A DNA stretch of 64,000 nucleotides from Limnanthes douglasii subsp. nivea. Its lineage: Eukaryota > Streptophyta > Magnoliopsida > Brassicales > Limnanthaceae. Each line of letters opens with the position of its first letter. The first letter of the stretch is position 1. The position numbers and the translations under genes are program-made. Where the stretch lies: positions 236,603,591 through 236,667,590 of the forward strand of contig JAUPFV010000005.1 in assembly GCA_036936605.1 (NCBI GenBank), written 5' to 3'. Positions 32,261 through 44,900 of the stretch are shown here, piece after piece. Under the pieces are notes generated by a model that saw only the letters and a program-made list of their open reading frames with translations, was not told the DNA's origin and ran no database searches.

Positions 32261-32484
32261 CATTGTTTCATTTCTTCTGAATTTTGTTGCATCAATTTCT
32301 GTGAAGTTAGATAGAGATAGACTAAACAAAATAGATAGTTATTGAAATTATATGGTAAAAATAAGCTTTATATAGTTAGTAAGAGATGTTTAAAATGTGA
32401 TATATGAGAGATCAATATATACTTAATTATAGAAGAAAAATTTATAAAGGAAAAATTCATAATAACATCATATAAGGAGGTAGA

Positions 32485-32590
32485 TGTGGGGCCAATTCAT
32501 GGTTTGTGATAGATACGAGACTCGTTCAAGGGTGGTGGTAGATGCGAGACCAGTTCATGGGTGGTGACAGACGCGAGACCAATATATAAT
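32485..32590. repeat. minisatellite block C
   Basis: Three to four copies of GATAGATGCGAGACCAGTTC-like units with GGGTGGTG spacers, just downstream of the Cys-box exon of the ULP1-like gene. Confidence 0.7.
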
Positions 32591-33039
32591 TTACTGTAGC
32601 AGACCAATTCATAATCAAGTACATCATTAAGAAATATAACAACATATATACAACTTTAATTGTGTTTATATAATTAAGGAGCATTAGGACATACATACAA
32701 CTATGATCGTGTTTACATTATTAATAAATTGTACATAAGTATTTACATCATTAAAAATGCTACATAAGGATTTAACCACAATCTATTAGTGTTTTTATCA
32801 ATAATAAACAAGTAAAATCATCTTCGCTCTCCTTAATGTTGCAATATCATCAAGTTTATCCTTTACAAGTCTGCCCATTTTAATAAAATCTTTAGCATAA
32901 TTGCAAACCATTACGTCACAATCAAGCGTTCTACTTTTTGTTAAGATATTTTCTTGGACTTAATAATTTCATTTGGTCTTCGAAAAAAAAATATTCTTGT
33001 TCTATAGGTATTCAATTTGTAAGTTATAAGCTGAATCAA

Positions 33040-33260
33040 TACACAAAGTCATAGATATGTATGAGACATTACATAGCATGGAGGACAATAAATTACATGA
33101 GAGATGTGTGACAAAACATAACATGAGGGATAACAAATGACAAGATAGATGCAGGATAATACATGACATGTGAGATTCTGTATAACCAACTTTATGTGAG
33201 ACCACATATAACCGACTTTATGGTAGCTGTAAGATAAAAAGATGTGAGACCATGTATAAA
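33040..33260. repeat. minisatellite block D
   Basis: Degenerate units such as GATAGATGCAGGATAATACA, TGTGAGACCACATATAACC and GATGTGAGACCATGTATAA, between two coding-like blocks of the ULP1-like gene. Confidence 0.65.
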
Positions 33261-33454
33261 TAAACTCATACGAGAAAAATTCATTACCAAACCTACTATA
33301 AAATTCTAACCATGTAACAGTTATAAATGTTTCTATAGGCTTATGTGTTTTATCTACTGCTTTTGCACCTTTTGATGCCAACGAGTTTAAATTTACTGCT
33401 TGTCTGTGTTATTGATGTTGATTATCAATTATTTCCAGTGGTTCATCCCCCTCG

Positions 33455-35111
33455 GGGTAAAAAACACCACTAGTCCTTATTGTTTTTCGCTTGTAACAAG
33501 TTAGTCATTTTTTTTATGGTTGTAATAGACCGGTCCTCTGTGTTTCAAAAAGCAGAACAAATTAGTCCTTATTGACCTGAGCCCGTAATTTCTACCATAA
33601 ATACGCTTTCACTAGCCACATCAGCATCCCACGTGGATCGCCGATGTGGCAGCAATAGATAAAGTAAAAAACTGTTTAATTTTACTATTTTACTTTAAAT
33701 TATTTACCTCTAGATTTTTACTTTTAATATTTACTTTTTACTTTTATTATTTCTTTCAGTTATTTACTTTTGATCTTCTTCTTCTCTTTTGCTCTCTCTT
33801 TCATTTTGCTTTATGGTTCTTCTAAAGGGGAAGAACCCTAACAATGGAGCAAAACCCAAATTTTAAAATCCAAGTGAAATTAACTTGTTAGCACTACGAA
33901 AAAAGAAAAACTGAAGCCAATCAACACACACTCTTGCAAACATTAATTAAAGGAATCGTTTTTTTATGATTTTGTTTTCTCTACAAACACCAATTTTTGG
34001 TTTCTTTCAAACATAAGCAAGGATTATTTTTCTTTTTAAATATGAATTGAGGAATGCATGTTTAGTAAGCATTTGAAAATAGCAGGTCGAGATAAAATCA
34101 ATCTAATGTAGCAGTAAAAATTTACAACCAGAAGCCCAGTCACAAAATCCGACTAAAATTGGGATCTACGAATGGATATTTTGCCGAATAGAAAGAAATC
34201 CGGAAACAGGAGACCTAAAAACGATGACGACGAGTAATCATCAGTCTCATCCAACTTCTGCTTCAGCTGCTCGATGAGGAGTACTTTTTCGCATGTTACC
34301 ATTGTGCCGGAACCCATCAGTCACATTCAATTCCTGCTCCGGTGGCTTTCTTCCTTTTCCTCAATCTCTCCCCATTTTCATAAAGATGAATTTCTTCTTA
34401 AATCAAAGAAATTTTTTCATACGCAAATCTTGAACTAAGGAACTAAAACTGGAAACGAAACTTGTTGCACGATAAAGACGAAGAAACGGATAGGTTTATC
34501 ATTTGTTATGGTGAAAAAGGAGATTTTCAAATTCAGTGGGGACCAAACGATAATCAATAGAATGATTTTGAAAAAGTTAGAGATGTACATGGGAAGTACT
34601 ATACTCAGACTCCGTTTGTAGAAAATGAGAGAGGAAGAGAGACGACGCCTGAAGAAGAGTGTGTGTTGATTGGCTTCAATTTTTATTTTTTCTTTCTGCT
34701 AATAAGTTAATTTCCCTTGGATTTTAAAATTTGTGTTTTGCTCCATTGTTAGGGTTCTTTCTCCTTACAAGAACCATAAAGCAAGAGGACAGAGAGAGCA
34801 AAAGAGAAGAAGAATATCAAAAGTAAAAAATAAAAGATAAAAAGTAAATATTAAAAATAAAAATTTAGAGGTAAATAATTTAAAGGAAAATAGTAAAAGT
34901 GAAACAGTTTTTACTTTTTCTACTGCTGCCACATCAGTGTTGGAAGGCTGATGTGGCTCGTCATTTATGGTAGAAATTATGGGCTAAGGTCGATAATGAC
35001 TAATTTGTTCCGCTTTTTGAAACACATGGGATCAGTTTGTTACAACCACAAAGGAAAATGACTAACTTGTTACAAGTGGAAAACAAGAGGGACCAGTGGT
35101 GTTTTTTACCC
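33455..35111. mobile_element. non-autonomous MULE with ~460-480 bp TIRs, inserted in the ULP1-like gene
   Basis: Starts GGGTAAAAAACACCACTAG and ends in the inverse, CCAGTGGTGTTTTTTACCC. The left TIR runs to ~33935 and the right begins at ~34656. They are alignable over their full length and share the GCCACATCAG block with the Pack-MULE at 6432-8212. Flanking 9-mers are TCCCCCTCG (33446-33454) and TCCACCTCG (35112-35120), 8 of 9 matching. Reading across the insertion joins two halves of a minus-strand coding block, so it landed in an exon. The ~720-bp interior has no transposase. Confidence 0.9.
34150..34317 (-). other. possible captured exon inside the second MULE
   Basis: From the ATG at 34315-34317 a 54-codon frame reads 'MGSGTMVTCEKVLLIEQLKQ' and onwards, then a Ser-rich stretch and a hydrophobic end. 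It resembles the start of a cellular protein more than chance sequence, and the preceding bases look like a pyrimidine-rich leader. I do not recognise the family. It may be chance. Confidence 0.25.
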
Positions 35112-35814
35112 TCCACCTCGTGGTGCTCGTGAGAGAAGTTGAACAAATATGTAACATTCTCTGCGGTCGCGTAATTCATCGTCAACAATCGGTGTATCAT
35201 CTTGATTTTTAGATAGCATATGCTAAAATGAAATAGTACATTTAGAAACAATTTTTGTTTATTAATCCATACATATTATAAAATTGTATGATTCTTACCA
35301 TTACAAGTCTAAAATGGATTTTGTTGGACTAACTTTATTTATCTTTCCTTGAATACCAACAATAGGTACTTCAAAATCTTTTTGTAAAAGACCTAATATG
35401 TATAATCGCTAATAACCTATGTAATGCCAAAAGTGGAACTAACTAGTAAGTTACTTGCAGAATAGGAAACCAAACATATAAATAAATTCTAAATAAACTT
35501 TACTTTGTAGTCGAGCTGGTCTTGACCTAGTGTCTTCATCATATTACTAACAAAAAATAGGTAATGCCAATTCTGGAACCAATCATACCGTTGGATCGTT
35601 TTGTTTTTCTCCTTTTTGAATCAGTTCCAATCTGTGGTATTTCTCGACTTCAATTATTATCGTTAGTGGGTTTTCAAGTGGCCACCAGTTTTTATCAATC
35701 TTAAAGTCAATTGGTTCAGGGATTATATATTGAGAAAGAATAAAAAAATTAAAATTGAGGCCCTTGTTCTAATTGTTACTAGAAAATGCCAAACCGGTAT
35801 GTTAGTAAATACAC

Positions 35815-36195
35815 TCAGATGATAAGTGATAGATGCGAGACCAAACATGACGATATATAAGAGATAATTGGTTCAAGAATTATTTTCTTCCAGGTCTTGA
35901 TGATTATGAGTCTCATTTTCCATGACTTGTTGTATAGTGATACGTTCATGTACAAAACTTTATATATTAGTAACACATGACCAAATCATAACGATTTGAG
36001 AAACCAAGAAAAAAAACAAAATATGAGACAATTATAGGTGTAAGAAAATATATTAAGTATGGCACAATACATAACATAAGAGACTATATCATGCAGTACT
36101 CTATCATGTGAGACTAGACATTGAAAAATTTGTGCGAGTCTATATCATGAGAGATCGTGTCATGAAAGATTATATCATGCGAGACCAACTATTAG
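35815..36195. repeat. minisatellite block E (sparse)
   Basis: GATAGATGCGAGACCAAACA at ~35828, then after a gap a run of ATCATG(C/T)GAGACTA-type units at 36065-36195. Confidence 0.6.
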
Positions 36196-37009
36196 AATAT
36201 ATAAGCAAAAAACAAGTTCATACACAAATAAATACACATGTTGAAAAAAATCACACCAATACATAGGTTTTTAAAAACATTATCAAGATTTAGAATTTAC
36301 ATCACCTTTTTGTCCAAAACAACATTTTGGTTGGGAACATTGTTCACAACAACATCAATAGACTTCTCCTGGTTTGAGACCATCTCTTCGATTACTTTTT
36401 TCTCTTGGATCGCCTTTATAGCAGGAGGGTCCTTGTTTTCCATTTGATTATAATGAGGGTCTTGTACAATCATTTGTTTATTATGAGGCTGTTGTATATT
36501 AGTAGGATCATGTACCTTTTTTTATCTTGGAAGGTGACTCTAATTATTCTACCTTTTTAGTATGATAGCCCTCGATACATGTTTTTTTCTATTAGGCGAT
36601 TCTTCTATATTTTCCTTATCATATATTTATTTTTTTCTTGTATATATTTTAGATTTATTGAGAGGTATTTTTTCCACCTCTATGTTTACTGTCAACATAG
36701 GAAGTTGAAGTGTATTTTCAAGTTCCACATCTCTCTATGATTAGACCTTTCTTTATATTATTCTTCAGTTCTGATATGACCTTGTCTTTTTCAGTGATTG
36801 ACTATTTTAGTTATTCAATCTCATCTTAAAACTTTTTACGAGCAATTACATAACTCTATGCTGATATATTTTTGCTAAGCCAATACTTTGGCTAGTTAAA
36901 GGTTCGGTTGTTTGTTGAGATTTTCTTGTAAATCCTCTGTAAAATAAATGAACCTAAATATTAAAAAATATACAAGATATTTATAAAAAAAATGATCGAT
37001 CTAAGGCCA

Positions 37010-37245
37010 TGCAATCATGATAGATGCGAGACCCTGCAATTATGAAAGATAAGAGACCATAACTTATGATAGATGTGAGACAAGGCAATGATGATTCATA
37101 TGAGACCATGCAATAATGATAGATGCAATATCTAGCAATGATGATATATCAAAGACCAATAAATAATTATTGATGTGAGGCCAAACAATGATGATACATG
37201 CGAGGCCAAATAATTATGGAAGATAAAGACCACAAAAATATTATA
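37010..37245. repeat. minisatellite block F (25-bp units)
   Basis: About nine consecutive units of 24-26 bp. The best reads TGATAGATGCGAGACC followed by CTGCAATTA. It lies between two coding-like blocks of the ULP1-like gene. Confidence 0.85.
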
Positions 37246-37844
37246 TATTGGAGATTCTTACCTTTTGTATGTACAGTATTATCTCTATACATTTACTTTA
37301 TACTTTTGAAATCATAGTTTCCATCAGCTATATATTGAGGGTTTATTCTTTACCATCTTATGTTGAATGTTTTATACAGTACCAAATTATTTTTGGTTTT
37401 CAGGATATTTTATTGGTCGTGAAATATTCATTGATTTCAATTTTTTCGATGTACAATTCTTGTAGTTTGTGTAGTTAATTGTTTACTTGTACGTTCTTGA
37501 ATAATTTATGCATTTAGTGTTTCATCTACATCATTTTAATCATTTTAATTTCCCTTTTGTTTTATATACTAGTTTGCACGTCCATCATCATCGTTAAGAA
37601 TAATTTCTTCTTTTTCTTCCACAACAACATCATCGTCTTATTTTTTCTTCGCAACAACGTCTTCTTATTTTTCTTCCTTTTTTTCTTCTCCAGCTGCATC
37701 ATCATTTCTTCTTCTTCGTCCTCCCCATCAACCTCTTTTTCTTGTTGGACCTCTCTACCAAATGCCTCTTCTTATTCATTTTTACGGCTAATTTTCCTTA
37801 CGAAAGCTACAAAATATTTTAGTAAATAATATATACGGGACAAT

Positions 37845-38215
37845 ATATTACAAGACATATGCGGGATAGTATACTACACAATAGGTGCGTGATAATATAC
37901 TACATGATAGATACGATAGTGTATAATACACGATAGACGGGGGACTGTATAATATATGATAGATGCAGGACACTGTAATACACGATAGACGCTAGACAAT
38001 GTAATACATAGTGGATGCGGGATGGTGTAATACAAGATATATACAGGATAATGTAATTCATGATAGATGTTGGACAAGTAATAAATGAAACATGCATGAT
38101 ATGTAATACACAAAAGATGCAAGATAACGTATAGATTATAAAAGCAGGACATTGTAATAGATGATAGATGAGAGACAATATAAAAATATGATATACCATG
38201 AACTAAAAAATGCGA
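37845..38215. repeat. minisatellite block G (26-bp units)
   Basis: About thirteen contiguous 26-bp units such as GATAGACGC then GGACAATGTAATACAT. Its spacer (GTAATACAC/T) differs from that of block F, so the blocks expanded separately. Confidence 0.88.
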
Positions 38216-38754
38216 GACTATAGATTAAATATACTTTCAACTATGATCTTCTTTAGAGTTTTAACCAAATCTAATTTTGTTTTTCCTTCAATTCTCGACC
38301 GTCTGTAGCATCTTGGCATCATGCCTTCATTTATGTATTCTTGAAAAATAGTTGTGTGTTCTATGATGAAGGGTTTCATTTCAATGATATTTTAGAGATA
38401 ATAAATTTACAAACATAAATTATTTGTTTTTAAAAAGAGTAAAAATACTAACCAATAAAAGAGCAACACATTCAACTAATTTATCAGATTTTATTATGTG
38501 ACAAAACTTTACTAAATTTATCACCTTCTCCTTGATTACTCCATCCCAATCATAGTTATTTATTTTTTCCATGTCTTCTATGTGAAAAAACATTGTAAAA
38601 GCTAATACATTCCCAGATGTGGAGAAAAACAATCTTAATCAGACTAACATGATGAATAATATTACAATATCTTTTATTGTTTGATCTCTTGGTGTTCTAA
38701 CTGCTTTGGTTATTGCATCATATCAACATGTGAAACCTTAGTTGTATAAGTACA

Positions 38755-39000
38755 TAATAGATGCGAGAGGAAATTAACATGCGAGATCATGCAATGATGA
38801 CACATGTGAGGCTAGGGAAATATGGTAGATGTAAGACCATGTAAAGATGATCCGTGCGTGGTCAGGAAAATATGTTCCATGTGAGGCCAGACAAAAATGA
38901 TTGAAACGAGACCATGCAAAGACGATCCATGCGAGGCCAGTCAAGGATAATCCATATGAAGCCAGGAAAATATTATACATACGGGACCGGCGTAAAGTAT
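38755..39000. repeat. minisatellite block H (25-bp units)
   Basis: About nine 25-bp units alternating CATGCAAAGATGATCCATGC-type and CAGGAAAATATGTTCCATG-type spacers with GAGGC/GAGAC. It lies between the first two coding-like blocks of the ULP1-like gene. Confidence 0.85.
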
Positions 39001-39429
39001 GTAACAAAACAAGGATATATCATCAAAAAATTAAGTCGTCACTATCCTTAATTTTTGTTAATCTGATTTGTAATATTTAGGTTTGAATTTTTTGTTGTTT
39101 AATGACATATGTTCTTTTTCATGCTTCAAACCAAATATAGTCTTCACATATTTAGTTGTAAGTGACACCAACTTTGAACCCAATCTGAAGGATTCTTCTT
39201 CAACGTCATATGTTTTTATCACTTCAACGATAAAATCCTAATTTTATTCATATGAGTTTGTTCCTCATATCATATGTAACTTTAAGAAAGGAATAAATGG
39301 TAACATCTCTTATTTTATTTTATCTCATCTCTTTAAGGATTGTAAATAATTATAACTAGAAAGACACAAGCTTTTGGCGGCATGTTTCCTATAAGAATTG
39401 CAAGATTAATGTTAATTGAAAAATGGTAA

Positions 39430-40085
39430 TAATGAAGATAATACAACATATGATAGATGTAGGATAGTACACCACATGTTTGATGTGAGACAATACATCA
39501 TATGATAGATGCATTATGCAGTACATCATATGGTATCTGCAGGATAGTAGACCACGTGATAGATGTGGGACAATACATCATATGATAGATGCGAGACAGT
39601 ACACCACATGATAGATGCGGGACAGTATACCACATGATAGATGCGGAACAATACACCATATGATAGACGCATGACAATATACCATATTATAGATGCGGAA
39701 CAATACACCATATGATAGATGCGAGATATTACACCACATGTTAGATGTGAGACTGTACACCACATGATTAGATGAGAGATATTACACCAGATGATAAACT
39801 ATGTATTAAAATAAAATTAATGTGAGACCAAGCATAGATGATAGACGTGAGGCCGTAAAAAGAAGATTCATGTGAGGTCGGACAAAGATTATATATGTGG
39901 GGCTACTTGCAAAGGAATTAATGTGTATTTCATGTCTCGCTAAAGACTGAAAAATATAACGATAAATGTGAGACAAGTGTTTAAACATAACGATTGATGC
40001 TTAGACACGAGAAAGCTAAAGATTAAAACATGACGGTAGATTCGAGACAAGTGTTTAAACATGATGATAGATCTCAGATACTAGT
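39430..40085. repeat. minisatellite block I (26-bp units)
   Basis: The cleanest array. 39430-39800 has about fourteen 26-bp units like GAGACAGTACACCACATGAT + AGATGC. More diverged copies run to ~40085. It is upstream of the first coding-like block of the ULP1-like gene. The repeats create spurious peptide-repeat ORFs on the minus strand. Confidence 0.9.
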
Positions 40086-40089
40086 ATTT

Positions 40090-41890
40090 AACGACTGGAA
40101 AACTAATAACCAACAACAACACTGAGAAACACCGACAATACGATTTTTTTAGTGTATTTACGATATTTAGTACTAAATAGGAATCGAAAAAATCAAAAAA
40201 GCTCTTAGTTTTTCATACTTTCAATCTTTTGATATATCAAAAATCGAAATTTGAACGGTAAATGTATTTGATTTCTTACTTTTTTTTTATTGAATAAAAT
40301 GATTGTAATTTGATTTTGTAAGTTTCTCGACAAGAGAGAAAGTGAATTAGAGAATGAACTAGATAAAAATTAAGTTTAAATATTGATAAAAAATTTAAAT
40401 TTTATTTTGTTAATGAACTATTTAAACTTTGTTTTTATGTTAAAATAATTCGACAGAAAGCGAGTGGAATATTAGATGTTTCGTTAAAAGAGAAAGTGAA
40501 TTAGAGAATGAACTAGACAAAAATTAAGTTTAGATATGGATCAAGAAATTTAAATTTTATTTTGTTAATGAACTATTTAACTATATTTTTATGTTAAAAG
40601 AATTCGATAGAAAGTGAATGGAATATTTAAATACCATACCGTCATACAATTCTTGACTGGATAGTAAACCATAACCCAAAATTTTATATTTGACCTACTA
40701 AAAAACTCAAAAACTTTAGATTTAGTTTAAATAAAATTCAAATAAATCCAACCCATTAATTTACAGCGAAATACCACTTTATGTACAAAGGAAAGGAAGA
40801 GTTGGGTTTCAAAGTACATTCCATATAATTATTGCTTCTGTTTTTGTACTTGATAACTGATCTAAAAGTTTTTTAAGAAAACACATGTTAGAATCCTTTC
40901 AATTTGGCAAAGCCTAAAAACGCCTTTATATACTTATTATTATTGTATTTTTAATGAGCTTTAAAGAACAAAATAATCCCCTTCGACATCGTTTTCTATA
41001 AAGTATATTAAATTTCCAAATAAATAAGTAAAGACAGCAACTGACTGTCGTATTTATTTTCCCATGGCTCTATTGACTTCATGGGACTTCAAAAAGAGAT
41101 GCCATACAATACAACTCGCATAAACGCATGAACTTGCAATATATGTGGTAAATGGATTGAAAACATTTCCGTAATTTCTGAACTATTAGGACAAAACTAT
41201 AAAATTATGAGGAAAATATTCTTACCAGAGAATTAATATATTATCTTAATTTATTTAGAGTTATTAAGGTGTGAAAAATATTAACGGAAATCTTCAATCT
41301 GTTGATGAGTATCCCTATGGGGAAACTATAAAATTAACAATTCCGTTGAAAGAATAGAAATTGGGAAAGAGCTCAACCTTAATGCGGCAAGAATCCAAGT
41401 TCACAACTTAAACTTTCATGTCACAATTTCCATACAAATTGTTACAGCACAGCTGCTTTAACTTGTTTTCTATGTTGTGATGTAGTGAGAGAAGCATGGT
41501 ATATAACTAAGCTGCCAAAATAGTAATCTAGAATTAACTAATCATCAACAATAACAGTATGTCAACACGAAACTGTATGCAAACAAAGAGAAGTACTACT
41601 ATACTTATCCATCAATCCAAAATACAACTACACAAGCATGGAATCTTCCATGTCTCGTAACAATGACTGACCAATTAACTTTTGATATTTGGTCATACAT
41701 ATCATATATGTAATGCTGAAACAAAGTTTGATATAAGACCTGACAAACTATACACGCCACCAGAGACTTCTAAGTGATGTACCCTAACCCAATATCAAGG
41801 GGCAGTCGCAAGTAATGCAACTGAAAGTTTGCTATGTAGTATCATATATCTGCGCTAAGCATGTATGACAAAACCAAGTGAAGACAATCA
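40090..41890. other. intergenic stretch downstream of the HD-domain gene
   Basis: AT-rich. Contains a tandem duplication of ~156 bp (see separate entry). From ~41380 on it probably includes the 3' UTR of the HD-domain gene, whose stop is at 41907-41909. No other gene seen. Confidence 0.5.
40321..40628. repeat. ~156-bp tandem duplication
   Basis: Two adjacent copies starting GAGAGAAAGTGAATTAGAGA, with about 10% differences by eye and a small indel. Confidence 0.85.
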
Positions 41891-41906
41891 GCTAGTAAAG
41901 ACCACC

Positions 41907-44900
41907 TTACAATCTCCGTTTCTTCTTCTCTGGTGTAGGATGTACTTGGGTTTTGATTCCATAGGTTTTTAATTGAAAATTTTCAAACGCCTCAGACACT
42001 TCTTCAACCTATTTGCATGATATAAAGAAAGGTTGATGTTATGTGTAACAGAATACAGGTACGGCATAAGACAAGCTGAAAATTCACATACCAGCTCAGC
42101 TTTCTTGGAGTACACCCTCACTATCATATCTTGATAAGCTGTAGGTAGCAAGTGACTAATACGCTCATCAGATATGGGAAATTTCTCTTCACTGTCATAA
42201 TCCTGAAAAGATATCAACTCTGTCAAGGAGATCACACGTTACTAATCACTATGATAGTCAACTTGATCCTAAATATTTCCACATCAATATGAGCTCTATA
42301 CTTCTTATAAGGAACTTAAAATGTCCGCTATTATCATATTGTCGTTAATAGGAACACAATTGCCTTACATTCCATTAACAGAAACCTAGAATGCAATATA
42401 GGTTGTGGTGATATTATTATTCCGGCAAGACTATGCCGTCATGTTATCAGCCTTCAAACAGATTATATATGGTCTCTTTAGAGCACCATGCACTGAGTAG
42501 TATGGATATATAATAATATTGCTAGTAATAGAATGAATGGAGCATGCCATCGTGCAGTAGTATATACCCACAATCTACTATGTAGGGATTCACCTATATT
42601 TCATGAAACAGCCATATAATATATAGAATTTATACAAAAAATTCAGGGTATAGGAATTTCCATACCCGGAAGAAATTGATCCTGGAAAAGAAAGAAGAAG
42701 AATAGGGATAAGTATACAGATTAAAAGATTTAAATGCAAAATAAACAATGGTAAATCAAATCCTCGTGCACCTTTCAAGGGGATTATGTCTTCCACGAGC
42801 CAAATCAATTCTGACATTGCTTATAGCAATATCCTGCTCTTTTAATGTCACACGCCCGCTTTTCTGTTAACCGAGAATGCCAAATGTTCAGAATAGAAGT
42901 GTGCTCCACCAAGCCAAAACAAAATATAAGGAGGCACATGGAAAATTTGTAGGACCTGGGAACAAACGATATCTTGTGCAGTCACATCTTTGAAATGTTC
43001 TATTTTCTCTCTGGGAACAGCAAACTCATTGCAAAACTGTGACAGTAAATATAATTTATAACCATTGTGGTTATCATTAGAAGAAATTGTGACCTTATTG
43101 AACATCTTTCCAGGTATAAAAAATGGGTATATGGAAGTAATTAATCATCGAACCACAGTACCTGGTACAAGTCCCTTCTGCGAATACGCATGATGATCTC
43201 TTTAGCCTCCTTGAGCTCTGGCTCTTGAGCTGTTTCAATTGTTTTTATTATTGTGTCATCCAACTGCAACTCCAAGAAATTATGGAAGGCAAGATATAAG
43301 TTCAGTCACGGTCAAACAAACATACAATCTACTGAAAATGGGAACCACGGTTAAACAAACATATAATCTACTGAAAGTGGGAACCAAACTAGAAAAGAAC
43401 CTTCCAGTATTCAGTTGGATCTTGAATGCAGGATGCAATTTCCAGGAAACTATTCGCTTGTACTAAGGCATCTACTATCATATGCTCTATTGCCTGCAGC
43501 AAAAGTACCATCAAACTCAAGAGCTTGGAACTTCCAACACTACAACTAAAAGGCAGCATGAGGAACACTTAGAAACAATACAATAGAAAAGTTAAGGAGC
43601 CTTGCATACAAAGTTGAAACCAATAAAGTATTATAAAAATCAGCCTACTATTACCTTTACTTTTGAATGTGTATAGACAGTCCGATGCAAATCGGCGCGA
43701 GTTGCAAACATTTTGTGGATTGTTAGATCTAGCAAAGTTACAAAACGTTTAGCTGGCAGCAAAGAAAGGGGGACAAAAATGTGACAAGTAAACTAGACAG
43801 ATACAGACAGTCCTTAGCACGATAGCAGATTTCATCACCCAACACACGCATTGTCTCTATCAATCTGCAAGCCATACAGGATGAGTTGTGCTTTTACTAG
43901 TCATCGATTGAAAATTGTATTTGTATATATACAGAGAGAGAGGGAGGGAGAGAACGAACAAACCTTTCAAACTGAAAATTACAACCCAGACCACAAGCTC
44001 GAGAATCACGGACAAGGTAATCAAACCTGTAATTGACAAGCCTTTTATCACGGAATACAAAAACAAACATTGTTCTTGAACGAAGGACAAGAAAGATGGA
44101 TTACTTGTCCACGTCAATTCCATTTCTACCGTTTGCAACAATGTCATACAAGAAGCGCTTCTCAGTTGTATGCTAACATGAAGAAAATGCAAAAAAATAT
44201 AAGCATTAGCATTTTCAATAACTAGGAATATAAGCCTGTAGGGACAGAAATTGTATTTAAATAAGTCATACTTTAGGCTGTGCAGCCTCGGAGCTGGCTA
44301 GAATCATTTCCTGCCAAGGTAAACAAGTATCCAAATAAAGCTCACTTATTAAATATAAAATCAGATGCTCTTGTTTCTAACTCTATAATATGTAGTTAAC
44401 AACACATATAAGGTACAATATAGCGAGTGGAATGATACAATGATACAATGCTATGTAAGAAAAGTTTCTGAGCCCACTGTAAGAAGTCAGCTTATCATGA
44501 ACCTCTTGTACATAACACAATTTCGCATGCATATTTAGAATATTCCAAAGATTGCACGTTAATATAGCAGAAGGAAAATGATGACAGTATCAAACACTCA
44601 TACTGACTTCCTGACACAATTAAAGCAACTTTAAAGACATTATAAGGGAAAAGGATATATAGTGACCGATGCAATAAGAGAGATCTATGGAAATGTAACA
44701 TTTATAAGATGTCAATTACCTTTGCTCTCTTAATCATTGCAGAGTCAATTTCGATATGGTGCTTATCAACAATACTATCAACCATCTTAACTGACATATC
44801 CTCATGAGACCTAAATAGTGAGAGGGAGAGAGCTATCATGCTTATAAAAGATATTCAGAATATTTTGTTTAAAGGTTTGAACTATCAAACTGAAATACTC

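Larger units (their letters stand above)
32810..39240 (-). pseudogene. ULP1-like (C48 peptidase) gene of a Kaonashi-type MULE, multi-exon, decayed
   Basis: Minus-strand coding-like blocks, in order. 39238-39061: 'DFIVEVIKTYDVEEESFRL' then 'GSKLVSLTTKYVKTIFGLK', like the N-terminal region of transposon-encoded ULP1 proteins. 38716-38432: 'AITKAVRTPRDQTIKDI', a TGA, then 'HIEDMEKINNYDWDGVI'. 38400-38228: 'NEGMMPRCYRRSRIEGK'. 37829-37560: Glu/Lys-rich linker. 36960-36240: 'KDPPAIKAIQEKKVIEEM'. 35760-35530: 'PIDFKIDKNWWPLENPLT'. 35225-35112 plus 33454-33290: 'RDRRECYIFVQLLSRAPRG', split by a MULE. 32940-32810: 'LDCDVMVCNYAKDFI', the Cys box of C48 peptidases. The family cleaves SUMO-like modifiers. 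Splice sites were not fixed. Stops make it a pseudogene. Confidence 0.55.

Noticed and set aside
39526..39765. Peptide-repeat ORFs on the minus strand (for example 'SHIYHVVYCPA'-like)
   Set aside because: A 26-bp period is not a multiple of three, so the open frames shift through the array. They are a by-product of stop-poor repeats. Similar cases occur at 33002-33381 and 37874-38199.
39430..39800. Regular ~26-bp repeats resembling a CRISPR array
   Set aside because: The genome is a plant's. The whole unit is repeated with no unique spacers, and copies are degenerate. It is an ordinary tandem minisatellite.
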